Source: an uncultured Victivallales bacterium (lineage in GTDB: Bacteria > Verrucomicrobiota > Lentisphaeria > Victivallales > UBA1829). From it: a stretch of DNA of 40,086 nt. The notes under the pieces are model-generated. The model worked only from the letters and a program-made list of their open reading frames with translations. It was not told where the DNA came from and searched no databases. Of the stretch, positions 1-8,580 are shown in pieces. Each line of letters opens with the position of its first letter. Position 1 is the stretch's first letter. The stretch lies in NCBI GenBank assembly GCA_944390735.1, contig CALXRL010000076.1, positions 1 through 40,086 on the forward strand, in the 5' to 3' direction. Made by a program: the position numbers and the translations under genes.

Positions 1-126
1 TGGGGCAACTATTTCATTCTGCACCGGCCGCTGGATACGGCGGGAAATCCGGTGCATACGCTGATCCGGCCGAAACTGGTCGTGAACAATACGGTGAAAA
101 ACATTAACAGCGGGGTGGATCTATGA
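1..126 (+). CDS. LacI-type transcriptional regulator, C-terminal end only
   Basis: Only the last 41 codons lie in the window; the frame ends at TGA 124-126. The tail ([14 protein letters not shown] near its end) resembles the closing beta-strand of LacI/GalR sugar-binding domains, where a 'hypothetical-promoter-like' P-x-x-L-V-x-R/N-x-S/T pattern is common. The stop overlaps the start of the next gene as ATGA, exactly as the complete LacI gene at 17178-18209 overlaps its pseudopilin gene. That parallel is the main reason for the assignment, because the fragment alone is too short to prove a family. If correct, this regulator controls the pseudopilin and glycosidase genes that follow. Its DNA-binding domain and promoter are outside the window. 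Confidence 0.5.
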   Translation, partial: WGNYFILHRPLDTAGNPVHTLIRPKLVVNNTVKNINSGVDL

Positions 127-860
127 ATCGGTATCCGACAACTCTCGGAAGAAACACAAATCGGAAAAATTTCACATTGATAGAGCTCCTTGTGGTAATT
201 GCGATCATCGCAATCCTGGCCGGTCTGCTTCTTCCGGCTCTGAATTCCGCACGGGCGAAGGCGCAGATGATCTCCTGCGCATCCAATCAGAAAAACATTG
301 CCCTGATGAGCATCCAGTATGCCGGCGACAATGATGATTTCATGCCTCCCACCTACAACGACAACTATCTGAATCCCGCGCCGAACTATCGTTTTCTGGA
401 TTATTCCTGGCTGTACGCCACGCATCGGTATACGGGAAAGGAGGTGGTCTGGGATGCTCCGACAAATCCGGTTTACCGGTGTCCGTCGGCTCCCGAGGAG
501 GTGTTCGTCAGCGCCGATGTCCCGAAGATGCTGATGTCGAATTATGCGTGGACAAACCGCATGGGAGCCAAACTTTCCTGGTGCGAGAGAAACACCATGA
601 AGCGCCTCTCGAAATGCCGTCTTCCTTCCGTGACCGGATACATGCTGGATCTCGCCAACGGCAAATACGATGCAATCACCCCGAGCTACATGAGCACGTA
701 TCCGCCGGAAAAATTCAAGCGTCATGAGCTGAAAACCAATGCCGCGTTCGTCGACGGACACGTCGAGAGCATTCTCTATGGTTCGCTGACGGTGATGCGC
801 AGCGGTGTTTATATTCTCGGCTGGCCGGAAGGCGGAAGTCTGAACCCCTGGCAGCTGTAA
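123..860 (+). CDS. Pseudopilin-like protein with prepilin N-terminal motif and DG-type C-terminal motif
   Basis: This 245-aa protein has a short basic leader and then [17 protein letters not shown] (from residue 17). That is the type IV prepilin / type II secretion pseudopilin start, with Glu at position 5 of the predicted mature protein and one hydrophobic helix. A C-x-x-N-x-K-N-I-A patch and a YAGDND patch follow. Near the C-terminus is [11 protein letters not shown], the H-x-DG-type motif of the large pseudopilin families in Lentisphaerota and Planctomycetota (DUF1559-like). The residue before the Phe is Asn, not the Gly normally needed by prepilin peptidase. The gene starts at an ATGA overlap with the upstream regulator and lies 19 bp before a secreted glycosidase-like gene. 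Family membership is clear from sequence. The role (surface fibre, receptor or export helper for the neighbouring enzyme) is inferred. Confidence 0.88.
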   Translation: MNRYPTTLGRNTNRKNFTLIELLVVIAIIAILAGLLLPALNSARAKAQMISCASNQKNIALMSIQYAGDNDDFMPPTYNDNYLNPAPNYRFLDYSWLYATHRYTGKEVVWDAPTNPVYRCPSAPEEVFVSADVPKMLMSNYAWTNRMGAKLSWCERNTMKRLSKCRLPSVTGYMLDLANGKYDAITPSYMSTYPPEKFKRHELKTNAAFVDGHVESILYGSLTVMRSGVYILGWPEGGSLNPWQL

Positions 861-879
861 TGGAAAAGAGAGGTCATCA

Positions 880-3800
880 ATGAATTGGAAATCATGGATT
901 CTGCCGGTTTTGTCCGGTCTTTTTGCCGCGGATGCCGTTTTCGCGGCACCCCTGTATGAGAACGATTTCGAGGCGCTGGGAACCCTGAATTTCCGCGGCT
1001 CCTTCGGTCCCCGCTGGATCGGGGATCTGAAAACGGCGGAACGCGAGGGGCATGTAAAGGTGCATCGCAGGGGACTTTGCGAACAGGGGGAGAAGTCGCA
1101 TTCCGGCGTGATGTCCTATGTGCTGGATCTGACGGTGGACAAAAGCACGGGAAAATGGGGCGGGACGTGCATGTTTCAAAGTCCTCCTCTGCGGATTCCC
1201 CTGGACAAGCCAATCTATCTGACGGGCTATGTGTATCCGGAGGTCCTGCCGCCGGATCTGATTCTCTCTCTGGGAGTGATCTTCGAGACCACGGATCCGA
1301 AAACCGGGAAAAAGAGCGGCGGCTCGCTGCGTCTGACCCGGCGCGGCGTCGATCCCGAGGGATGGATGGTGTTCAGCGAGGATATCACCAAACTGGTAAC
1401 CGGCCGCTTTCCCGGTGCGGTCATGACCGGATGGATGATTGACATTCATTCGAACCGGGCCTTTCACGGGCAGCGCGTGAAATTGTATCTGGACGACATC
1501 TCCGTGACGGATTCGGCTCCCTCCGTGAATGTGACCAAAGACGGTGTGGTGCGCGGACACGATATTCTCAGCCGGAATCCCTACGAGGTCAGCTATCTCT
1601 CCTATTACCGCGAGGTTCCGGAATCGGCTGCGAACCGGGCGTTCAATTCCAGCTTCGAACTCGGAATGAAGGACTGGTTCCCGATGGTCCAGCGAAGTCA
1701 GGACCGGGAGAGACGCGGAAAGCGGATCGAACTGCCCGATCCCGGGGCACTTTTCCGGATCGCCTCTCCCTCCGACGCGCCTCATGGAAAACGGGTTTTC
1801 AAAGTCGAACGGAACGGCAAAAAAAACTATGTGACTCTCCGTTCTCTGCCGCTTCAGATTCAGGATGGAAAGGATTATGTGCTTTCCTTTTATGCGTGGG
1901 CGTCAAAGCCGACCCTTCTGCGGGTCAACTCCCGGCAGGTGAAGCTTTCCACCGGCTGGAAGCGCTTTGTGGTTCCTTTTCCCCGCATCGCCTGCTACCA
2001 GACCTGGAACAAAAAGAAGTTCCCCGGACGTTTCGAACTCAATTTCACCAATGAGGACGACGCGGATCTTCAGCTGGACGCCATTCAGTTCCAGCGGGCC
2101 CCGCTGACCGGATATCGCGGACATGGGATCGTCCAGTTTGCTGCGAAACCGCGGACCCGTTATGGGCTTTATCGGCCGGGGAGCACTCCGGAATTTGAAG
2201 TCACCCTTTTCAATGATGCATCGGAAAAACGGCGTTCCGTCCTGCGCTGGGAGATGAAAAACTATCGGCGCGATGTGATCGCAAAGGGGGAGAAGACGGT
2301 GGTTCTGAATGCGGGAACCGGGGATTCCTTCCGGATTTCCGCTCCCGCCGGACTTCGTCACTGTACGCTTTCGGCGGTACTGGAAGCGCCGGGACAGAAG
2401 TCGCAGAGCTGCACCGTTTCCGCTTCGGTGGTTGACGATTTGAAACAGCTGAAGGGCAACGAGTTTTTCGGCGGATGCCCGATCGAAGGGGACAATCCCC
2501 CCAATCTGATGGACATCCTGGAACTGAACAAGCGTCTCGGCATGAGTTTCAATGTGAATTACCATACGGCCTATCAGTCCCGCGCTCCGAAGGAGTGGAG
2601 AAAGGAGAATCCCCAGTGGCGGATGATTGAGAATGTCGTGGATTTCAATCGTCAGTACGGATTTGAAACGCTTCTGACCAATTATGCGCCGTTTCCCGTC
2701 GGGACGAAGCTGGATGCGGAAGGCGGAGAGATTGTCACGCCGGAAATCGAACGGGATGTGTATGAGTATCACAGGGCGCTTGCATTGCGGTTCAAGGGGA
2801 AGATCCGTTATTTCGAGACCTTCGCGGAGTATCTGAAATCCCCGCTGAAACAGAAGGCCGCCGCAGCCGACCGGGTCATCCGGGCCGCCTGTCGGGGGAT
2901 CAAGGACGGCAATCCGGATGCGGTATTCTGTGCGATCGGAGAAAACAAGATGGATCAGGGAATGCTTCTTTCCAAAATGGAGGAGCTGTTCCGCCACGGT
3001 ACGCTGGAGAGCATGGATTTCATCTCTCTGCATCCGTATGAGCTGGGGGCGACCGCGGCCTCCCATGAAACCCTGTGCAAGTTTGCCGAACTGATCCGGA
3101 AGTACAACGGGGGAAAGGATAAGAAAATTTTCGGAACCGAGGGCGGGAGCGCCGCCTCCGATGTTCTCTACTATGACGACATCAACTCGGAATCCCTCTT
3201 CTACGACCGCTATGTGACGGAGCTTCAGCAGGCGGAGTATATTGTCCGTTCCAACATTCTGATGTTTGCGGGAGGAATGTTCCGGAAAAATGCCATTTTC
3301 TATCCCTACAACGGCAAGGTGTCCAGCCGCAACACCATGTACCATTTTGTGATTGCCGACAATGGGATCTATCCGAAAACGGTCTTTCCCGCGACGGCGA
3401 ACATGATCGGCCGTCTTTCCGGATCCGTTCCGGAAGGCGAATTTGAACAGCGCGATGCAAACGGTCTTCAGGGATACTATTTCCGCAAGAACGGAGCCCT
3501 GTTCGCCGCCCTCTGGATCTACCGGCCGGATCACCGGACGCGGGAGGCGCTTCTGCCGCTTCCGTCGGACCGGGTTCAGGCGTACAATCTGGTCGGGGAG
3601 CCCATCCGTCTGCGGGGCGGAGCGAACACGCTTCTGACTCTGAGCGAAGGGCCTATTTATCTGTATGCGGAAAATGTGCCGGATGCGGAGTTCATTGCCG
3701 CGTTGAAGAAGATCAAGGTGGAGAATCCTTCCGTTTCTCTGAAAATCGGCAGAAACGGTTTGCTGACGGCGGAGGTCTTCAACGACACCTCCGCGGAACT

Positions 3801-4623
3801 GAAGGGAACCCTGACTCTTTCTCCGAGCGGAACGAGCCGGACTTTCCGGATTCCTTCCGGGGAAAGGCGCTCCTTCGATTTTCCGTGGAACAATCGGACC
3901 TCTTTGAGTGCGTATCAGGCGGAGATTCAAGTCGACGGGGAACGGCTCCGTTCCAACGAGATTCGTCCCCTGTTCTGCGGGAAGGCGGAACGCAGTCCGC
4001 GCATTGACGGAAATCTGGAGGAGTTCCGTCATCTTCCCGGAATCCGTCTGGGAGCCGCGCAGCAGGTTTCTCTGTATCAGGCAAAGATCCGGAATTCCGC
4101 CGATCTGGGAGCCGTCGTGCGTTTCCAGTACGACGATTCCTTCTTTTACATCGCGGCGGAAGTGACGGATGATGTCTATCGGATTCCCCATGAGCAGCCG
4201 AACATGTACTGGGCGAACGATGCGCTCCAGCTTCTGTTTGTCATGTCCGGGAGACGGGAGAAACTCTCTTCCCGCGATCTTCTGGAGCTGGCGGTCACCG
4301 GGACGAAGCAGGGAGCGCGGATCAGTACCACTCTTCTGGAGCAGAAGCTCGATTTCTCCCATGCGAAAGCAGCCGTGGTTCGCCGGAATGGAAAGACCTT
4401 CTATGAACTGGCGCTCCCGTGGGAGATGCTCAGCAAAGGATTCCGGCCCGACAATTCCGTGAATCCCGGATTCAATCTTGCCGTCAGCGACAACGACGGC
4501 AATCTGGAGATCAGCCGGATGCCCAAACTCAAAGGCTACGAGAAGTCGCTTCAGATGAGCAAAGGGCTTGTGGACAGCAAAGATCCGTCATCGGCTCTGA
4601 CTCTGTTTTTCGAGCAGAAGTGA
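880..4623 (+). CDS. Large secreted glycoside hydrolase-like protein (clan GH-A type barrel plus binding domains)
   Basis: A 1247-aa exported protein with a Sec signal peptide (cleavage near residues 22-23, VFAAP). From N to C it shows a beta-sandwich, binding-module-like region (about 25-215), a second CBM4/9-like region (about 255-410) and a probable TIM barrel (about 520-860). A linker or Ig-like part follows, and then a family-9-type carbohydrate-binding domain (about 1030-1245; RIDGNLEEF, DDSFFYIAAEVTDD, WANDALQLLF). In the barrel, Glu650 (ETFAEY) and Glu754 (FGTEGGS) sit where the acid/base and nucleophile of clan GH-A enzymes are expected. The usual Asn before the acid/base is Ala. The layout matches the 1069-aa protein encoded at 12637-15846. 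Start codon chosen for its AGAGAGG ribosome-binding site. Substrate cannot be read from sequence; a plant or host polysaccharide is plausible. Confidence 0.75.
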   Translation: MNWKSWILPVLSGLFAADAVFAAPLYENDFEALGTLNFRGSFGPRWIGDLKTAEREGHVKVHRRGLCEQGEKSHSGVMSYVLDLTVDKSTGKWGGTCMFQSPPLRIPLDKPIYLTGYVYPEVLPPDLILSLGVIFETTDPKTGKKSGGSLRLTRRGVDPEGWMVFSEDITKLVTGRFPGAVMTGWMIDIHSNRAFHGQRVKLYLDDISVTDSAPSVNVTKDGVVRGHDILSRNPYEVSYLSYYREVPESAANRAFNSSFELGMKDWFPMVQRSQDRERRGKRIELPDPGALFRIASPSDAPHGKRVFKVERNGKKNYVTLRSLPLQIQDGKDYVLSFYAWASKPTLLRVNSRQVKLSTGWKRFVVPFPRIACYQTWNKKKFPGRFELNFTNEDDADLQLDAIQFQRAPLTGYRGHGIVQFAAKPRTRYGLYRPGSTPEFEVTLFNDASEKRRSVLRWEMKNYRRDVIAKGEKTVVLNAGTGDSFRISAPAGLRHCTLSAVLEAPGQKSQSCTVSASVVDDLKQLKGNEFFGGCPIEGDNPPNLMDILELNKRLGMSFNVNYHTAYQSRAPKEWRKENPQWRMIENVVDFNRQYGFETLLTNYAPFPVGTKLDAEGGEIVTPEIERDVYEYHRALALRFKGKIRYFETFAEYLKSPLKQKAAAADRVIRAACRGIKDGNPDAVFCAIGENKMDQGMLLSKMEELFRHGTLESMDFISLHPYELGATAASHETLCKFAELIRKYNGGKDKKIFGTEGGSAASDVLYYDDINSESLFYDRYVTELQQAEYIVRSNILMFAGGMFRKNAIFYPYNGKVSSRNTMYHFVIADNGIYPKTVFPATANMIGRLSGSVPEGEFEQRDANGLQGYYFRKNGALFAALWIYRPDHRTREALLPLPSDRVQAYNLVGEPIRLRGGANTLLTLSEGPIYLYAENVPDAEFIAALKKIKVENPSVSLKIGRNGLLTAEVFNDTSAELKGTLTLSPSGTSRTFRIPSGERRSFDFPWNNRTSLSAYQAEIQVDGERLRSNEIRPLFCGKAERSPRIDGNLEEFRHLPGIRLGAAQQVSLYQAKIRNSADLGAVVRFQYDDSFFYIAAEVTDDVYRIPHEQPNMYWANDALQLLFVMSGRREKLSSRDLLELAVTGTKQGARISTTLLEQKLDFSHAKAAVVRRNGKTFYELALPWEMLSKGFRPDNSVNPGFNLAVSDNDGNLEISRMPKLKGYEKSLQMSKGLVDSKDPSSALTLFFEQK

Positions 4624-4701
4624 GGTCGAGTTTTCTTCGGCGTCTCCCTTTTGCGTTCTTCCGGGCCGATGCGGAAGCGGATGATCGGGAATGAGATTGA
4701 A

Positions 4702-5214
4702 CTACGCTTCCGCGGGTTTGCGGTATTTCCCTTCCGGGAAAAACGGCATCTTTCCGGGGGAATGGAGCTGCCGGCCGGAGAATTCCCGGAAGAATTCCCG
4801 CTCCTGTTTCCTGTGCCGGACTCGAATCCTTCCGGAATGGAGCTCAAAGGTCGTTCCGTGAAGCGAGTCTTTGGGGGCATCCGGAGGGAGGACGTGCGGC
4901 ATACCGGTCCGGCGATGATGCCGTTCCATTTTCAGCGCTGTATGGCACATGCGCAGACCTGTGACGGTGAATTCCATCTGGCAGACAAATTTCGGCCAGT
5001 CGGAGAGGAGTTCCTGATGCGGAAAGAACGGACGTGATTGTTTCCATTTCCGCTTCAGCGTCTCGAATTCCGCGCGGCGTCGGAAGAGTTCCAGCGGAGA
5101 GGAGAGATATTCCAGATATCAGCGTTGTTTCCGCAGATATTCTCCCCAGTGGTGTCCGAACGTTTCCTTAGGATTCCTCCGGAGGGCTGTTTTGAGTCGG
5201 AAGGCGGAAAGAAG
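4702..5214 (-). pseudogene. Probable gene remnant of unknown function, interrupted by a stop
   Basis: On the minus strand this stretch reads as about 170 codons with one internal TGA at 5119-5121. It ends at TAG 4702-4704. Codon choice (GAA, AAA, CCG, CTG/CTC, CGG/CGC, GGA, TTC) is like that of the surrounding genes, and the residues look protein-like, for example FGHHWGEYL and SPLELFRRRAEFETLKRK. No start codon or ribosome-binding site is seen at the 5' side, which abuts the trpB terminator. I do not recognise a family. A shorter intact ORF from ATG 4977 has no convincing ribosome-binding site. The opposite strand is also partly open, so a chance open frame cannot be excluded. The rest of 4624-5214 holds only short direct repeats of GAATTCCCG near 4780-4800. 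Confidence 0.35.
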
Positions 5215-5254
5215 AGAGAAAAAGGCGCGGCGGAAGTTATCTTCCGCGCGCGCC
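5214..5254 (-). terminator. Intrinsic terminator after trpB
   Basis: On the minus strand a 13-14 bp GC-rich stem (5241-5254 pairing with 5224-5236, one bulge, loop ATAA) is followed by TTTTTCTCTC. It starts 13 bp downstream of the trpB stop codon. Confidence 0.85.
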
Positions 5255-5267
5255 GTCCGTGCGTGCA

Positions 5268-6482
5268 TTATTTGTAGTTTTCGCCGTAGCCGTAGTGCTC
5301 GACGATGTAGTCGACATCCTTGTCGCCGCGTCCGCTGCAGCAGACGAGAATGGCGCCTGTGCCCATCTCTTTCGCCTTTTTCATGGCGAAGGCGATTGCG
5401 TGAGAGGATTCCAGGGCGGGAATGATGCCTTCATAGCGCGAGAGTTTGAAGAAGGCGTCGACGGCCTCTTTGTCATCGGCGGTCACATACTGAACGCGGC
5501 CGATGTCCTTCCAGAAGGCGTGTTCGGGGCCGACGGAGGGATAGTCCAGTCCGCTTGCGATGGAGTAGACCGGATCGGGATTTCCGTTTTCATCCTCCAG
5601 CACATAGCTGTCGAATCCGTGAAGAGTTCCGCGTTTTCCGTAGCAGAGGGTTGCCGCGTGCTGTCCTTTTCCGGGACCTTTTCCCAGGGGTTCGACGCCG
5701 TAGATGTCCACCGGATCGTTCAGGAAGGCGGAGAACATGCCCGCGGAGTTGCTTCCGCCGCCGACGCAGGCACAGACCGCGTCGGGCAGGATTCCGGTCA
5801 TCTCCTTGAACTGCTCGCGCGCCTCAATGCCGACGCACATCTGGAAATCACGGACCATCAGCGGGAAGGGATGCGGTCCCAGCGCGGAACCGATGCAGTA
5901 GATGGAGTCCTTGTAGGAGGAGAGGTAGGATTCAAACGCCGAGTCAACCGCCTCTTTCAGCGCCTGATTTCCGCGCGTCACGGAGATGACTTTCGCTCCG
6001 AGGATTTTCATGCGCGTGACATTCGGCGCCTGTTTGGCAATGTCGATTGCGCCCATATGGATTTCGCATTCGAGTCCGAAATAGGCCGCGGCGGTCGCCA
6101 GTGCCACGCCATGCTGTCCGGCGCCGGTTTCCGCGATGAGCTTTTTCTTTCCGAGGAACTTTGCCAGGAGTCCTTCTCCCATGCAGTGATTCAGCTTATG
6201 GGCGCCGGTATGGTTCAGGTCCTCGCGCTTCAGATAGATCTGGCAGTTGCCGATCATCCGGGAGAGACGGTTGCAGTGATAGACCGGAGTCGGCCGGCCC
6301 TGGAACTCCCGGCGGATGCGCCGCAGCTCGTTGATGAATTCCGCCGAATGGCAGATCGACTGATACGCATCGGCAATTTCCCGGAAGGGGGCCTCCAGTT
6401 CAGGCGGAACGTGACAGCCGCCGTATTGTCCGAAGCGGCCGTTCTTGTCCGGATAGTCTCTGAAGTAGCGTGAAAAATCCAT
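5268..6482 (-). CDS. trpB: Tryptophan synthase beta chain
   Basis: A 404-aa PLP enzyme that joins indole and serine to make tryptophan; cytoplasmic. The hallmark region [14 protein letters not shown] carries the PLP lysine (Lys96). [19 protein letters not shown] (phosphate-binding loop) and the C-terminal ALESSHAIA and CCSGRGDKD motifs are all present. Length and motifs fit the TrpB1 type that pairs with TrpA. ATG 6482 is chosen because GAGGAAG lies just upstream and family members start close to this point. The longer frame would add 27 unsupported residues that overlap the dehydrogenase gene. It lies 10 bp behind the Gfo/Idh-type gene, so the two are probably co-transcribed. No trpA or other trp gene is in the window. 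Confidence 0.96.
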   Translation of the reverse strand: MDFSRYFRDYPDKNGRFGQYGGCHVPPELEAPFREIADAYQSICHSAEFINELRRIRREFQGRPTPVYHCNRLSRMIGNCQIYLKREDLNHTGAHKLNHCMGEGLLAKFLGKKKLIAETGAGQHGVALATAAAYFGLECEIHMGAIDIAKQAPNVTRMKILGAKVISVTRGNQALKEAVDSAFESYLSSYKDSIYCIGSALGPHPFPLMVRDFQMCVGIEAREQFKEMTGILPDAVCACVGGGSNSAGMFSAFLNDPVDIYGVEPLGKGPGKGQHAATLCYGKRGTLHGFDSYVLEDENGNPDPVYSIASGLDYPSVGPEHAFWKDIGRVQYVTADDKEAVDAFFKLSRYEGIIPALESSHAIAFAMKKAKEMGTGAILVCCSGRGDKDVDYIVEHYGYGENYK

Positions 6483-6492
6483 ATTGACTTCC

Positions 6493-7809
6493 TCATGGTT
6501 GCGCGGGTTTGTGCAAGCCCGCCGGTTTATGGTTGATGAGTCTTTCCGCACCGGTTTCCTCAAAGAACTGCTTCATTTCCAGAACGCGTCTCTGCCGGCG
6601 CGCGATTTCCGCGGCGAAGACGAGGAAATGAGTTTCCAGCGAGATTTCCGGTCCGGTGACGATTTTCGACGGGTCCCTGCTCAGAACCGCATCGATGAAC
6701 GTTGCAATCAGATTGAAATCGCCTCCTCCGTGGTGATCCGGAACCGCCGGAGGAGGAATTTCCACATTTTCGGTCTGACCGGTCAGGTAGGAGTAGTAGA
6801 AGAGCTTCTCCCCGTCGCCGAACAGTTCGCCGAGAGAGCCGAACACCGTGGTTCTCCGGTCGCCGTATTTGGAGCATCCGGCGAGTGTGAAAACCGCGGT
6901 CGCTCCATTGGCGAACTCGATGTTGACCACCTGATGGTCGGCCACGTCGTTGTCGCAGGCGAAGACGCATCGTCCGTAAGGTCCCGTCCGGAGACTTCGG
7001 ATCATATTCTCCTCCGTCGCCTCTCCGACCACCGATTCCACATACGCACCGATGTTGCCCGAACGGATGCGCTCCAGATAGAAGCGCGGCGCCGAATACG
7101 GACACGACGGTTCCAGCTTGCAGTCCAGACAGCGGTCCGCCGCCCCTTCCGGCTGATTCTCCTTCCGGAAGAACATCAGCGATCCGAACGACGACACCCG
7201 TTCCGGCATCGAATTGACAATATAACAGATCCAGTCCAGATCGTGAATGGATTTCGCCAGAAGCACCGAGGAGGACTCCTCCTCTCTTCTCCAGTTGCCC
7301 CGCACATAGGAGTGGGCAAAGCGCCAGTAGCCCACCGGTTCCAGATGCTGTACCGTCATGACCTTGCCGATCCGGCCTGAATCGATCAGCGATTTCAGCG
7401 TCCGGGTGAAATTGGTGTAGCGCAGCACATGGCAGACGGAGAGGAGAATTTCGTTCTGTTCCGCCGCCGCGATCAGATCACGGCATCCTTCCAGGTCCGG
7501 CGCGAGCGGTTTTTCGATGAGAATGTCATATTTTTTTCCGGCGAACGCAACCGCCGGTTCCAGATGCATCCGGTCCTGGGTGGTGATGATGACGGCGTCG
7601 GCGAATTTCGGCCTGGCCGCCAGTTCCCTCCAGTCTGTGCAGATGTTTTCCGGGGGTATGTTATGCATGGAGGCAATCCGGTTCCGGAAAAAATCACGGG
7701 GTTCCGCGATTCCCACCACTTCCGCGCGATCGGAGAGCTCCAGCAGATGCCGCGCATAGATTGTGCCGCGTCCGCCTCCGCCGATGATGATAACCGATGC
7801 TTTTTTCAT
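6493..7809 (-). CDS. Gfo/Idh/MocA-type sugar dehydrogenase
   Basis: A 438-aa NAD(P)-dependent oxidoreductase of the glucose-fructose oxidoreductase / inositol dehydrogenase superfamily. It has an N-terminal Rossmann fold with IIIGGGGRG at residues 7-15, the EKP motif with Lys100, and KSIHDLDW (Lys186, His189, Asp190), the usual catalytic region. A Cys cluster [12 protein letters not shown] (Cys227, 230, 236) lies in the C-terminal domain and recurs in one subgroup of this superfamily, perhaps binding metal. Substrate is unknown; these enzymes act on sugars, inositols or amino sugars. It is the first gene of a two-gene unit with trpB, preceded by a good promoter at 7851-7878. Why it is paired with trpB is not clear from sequence. 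Confidence 0.9.
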   Translation of the reverse strand: MKKASVIIIGGGGRGTIYARHLLELSDRAEVVGIAEPRDFFRNRIASMHNIPPENICTDWRELAARPKFADAVIITTQDRMHLEPAVAFAGKKYDILIEKPLAPDLEGCRDLIAAAEQNEILLSVCHVLRYTNFTRTLKSLIDSGRIGKVMTVQHLEPVGYWRFAHSYVRGNWRREEESSSVLLAKSIHDLDWICYIVNSMPERVSSFGSLMFFRKENQPEGAADRCLDCKLEPSCPYSAPRFYLERIRSGNIGAYVESVVGEATEENMIRSLRTGPYGRCVFACDNDVADHQVVNIEFANGATAVFTLAGCSKYGDRRTTVFGSLGELFGDGEKLFYYSYLTGQTENVEIPPPAVPDHHGGGDFNLIATFIDAVLSRDPSKIVTGPEISLETHFLVFAAEIARRQRRVLEMKQFFEETGAERLINHKPAGLHKPAQP

Positions 7810-7850
7810 CCTGTCCCTTACGCTTGTTCCTGATTGAAACGCATGAGATT

Positions 7851-7878
7851 AATATATTGATTTTGCGGACCGGTTCAA
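7851..7878 (-). promoter_or_regulatory. Sigma70-like promoter for the Gfo/Idh-trpB unit
   Basis: Minus strand TTGAAC (7873-7878), 16 bp, TATATT (7851-7856), about 40 bp upstream of the start codon. A second copy of the same arrangement (TTGAAG, 16 bp, TATATT) lies further upstream at 7946-7973 and could be an additional start. Confidence 0.6.
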
Positions 7879-8023
7879 GTCGAAAAAGGATTTTTCGTCA
7901 ATCTTTCCTGTTTTGCGACAATGAATTTTCCGCCGTTCCGGAGGTAATATAAGCGGAGAGCGTCGCGCTTCAAGAGCGTTCCGGTATACAATATGTGATT
8001 GTTTCACTGCACTTTGTGACGGA

Positions 8024-8073
8024 AAAGAAAAACGCGGAATGCCATGTCCCGGAAAGGAAGTCCGCATTCCGCG
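8024..8073 (-). terminator. Intrinsic terminator after the zinc-finger gene
   Basis: A perfect 10-bp inverted repeat (CGCGGAATGC at 8033-8042 and its complement at 8064-8073) is followed on the minus strand by TTTTTCTTTTCC. It lies about 30 bp past the stop codon at 8104. Confidence 0.75.
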
Positions 8074-8103
8074 CCGTGTTTCCCCGGAACGGGGAGGGCG
8101 GGG

Positions 8104-8529
8104 TCATTTGATCATGTTTTCCCGATCGCGCTTGTAGGTGGAACTGGAGGGAAGACTCTTTTCAATGGATTTTTTCGTCTCCTTCACATTCCGTTTCACC
8201 TTCCGTTCCGTTTTTTTCACAAAGCGTTTGACGTCATCCTTGTTCTGCGAGTAGTAATAATATCCCGCGGCGGCTGCCGCGAGCAGGATGACGAGGATGA
8301 TCAGGGTGCGTCGTTTTCCCTGAGCATCGACTTTTTTCTTGTTTTCCAGAACGTCATTGACGCGGCCCACGGTTTTGGCCGCGTTGTCGGCGCAGGTCTC
8401 GGAGCAGTAGTTGGAGCCGTTCCGGGTGACGATGCAGCGGGCGCAGACCGGTTTTCCGCAGGTTGCACAGCGTGCCGCGGCCGGGGTGTCGGGATGGTTC
8501 AGACATACACTTTCAGAAAGATCCGCCAT
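8104..8529 (-). CDS. Small membrane protein with N-terminal zinc finger (B-box-like)
   Basis: A 141-aa protein. The first 46 residues carry Cys9, His12, Cys21, Cys24, Cys29, Cys32, Cys42 and Cys46, a pattern that fits two interleaved zinc sites as in B-box or rhomboid-associated bacterial zinc fingers (HPDTPAAARC-ATCGKPVC). A single transmembrane helix spans about 75-93, and a strongly basic Lys/Arg-rich tail follows. The tail is likely cytoplasmic or nucleic-acid or membrane-surface contacting, but orientation is uncertain. Start supported by AAAGGAG. It lies 51 bp downstream of the DUF6624 gene and shares its promoter. Function is unknown; this kind of finger usually makes protein contacts. 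Confidence 0.75.
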   Translation of the reverse strand: MADLSESVCLNHPDTPAAARCATCGKPVCARCIVTRNGSNYCSETCADNAAKTVGRVNDVLENKKKVDAQGKRRTLIILVILLAAAAAGYYYYSQNKDDVKRFVKKTERKVKRNVKETKKSIEKSLPSSSTYKRDRENMIK

Positions 8530-8580
8530 GTTGGAACTCCTTTCGTTTGCTGGGGCAGCAGCATCTGCCGCCAGTATTCT

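Noticed and set aside
1903..4362. 819-codon open frame on the minus strand
   Set aside because: It lies wholly antisense to the secreted glycosidase gene and has no domain. GC-rich genes here keep antisense frames open by codon bias.
4651..5037. 128-codon plus-strand gene downstream of the first glycosidase
   Set aside because: No ribosome-binding site or recognisable motif. The opposite strand gives more protein-like sequence with native codon use.
5259..6473. 404-codon plus-strand frame
   Set aside because: Antisense to trpB, which has every catalytic motif; no ribosome-binding site.
6483..6563. N-terminal extension of TrpB by 27 residues
   Set aside because: The extension overlaps the dehydrogenase stop and matches no TrpB; a good ribosome-binding site lies before ATG 6482.
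7810..8023. Tryptophan attenuator or riboswitch upstream of the trpB unit
   Set aside because: No leader peptide with tandem Trp codons and no competing hairpins were seen.
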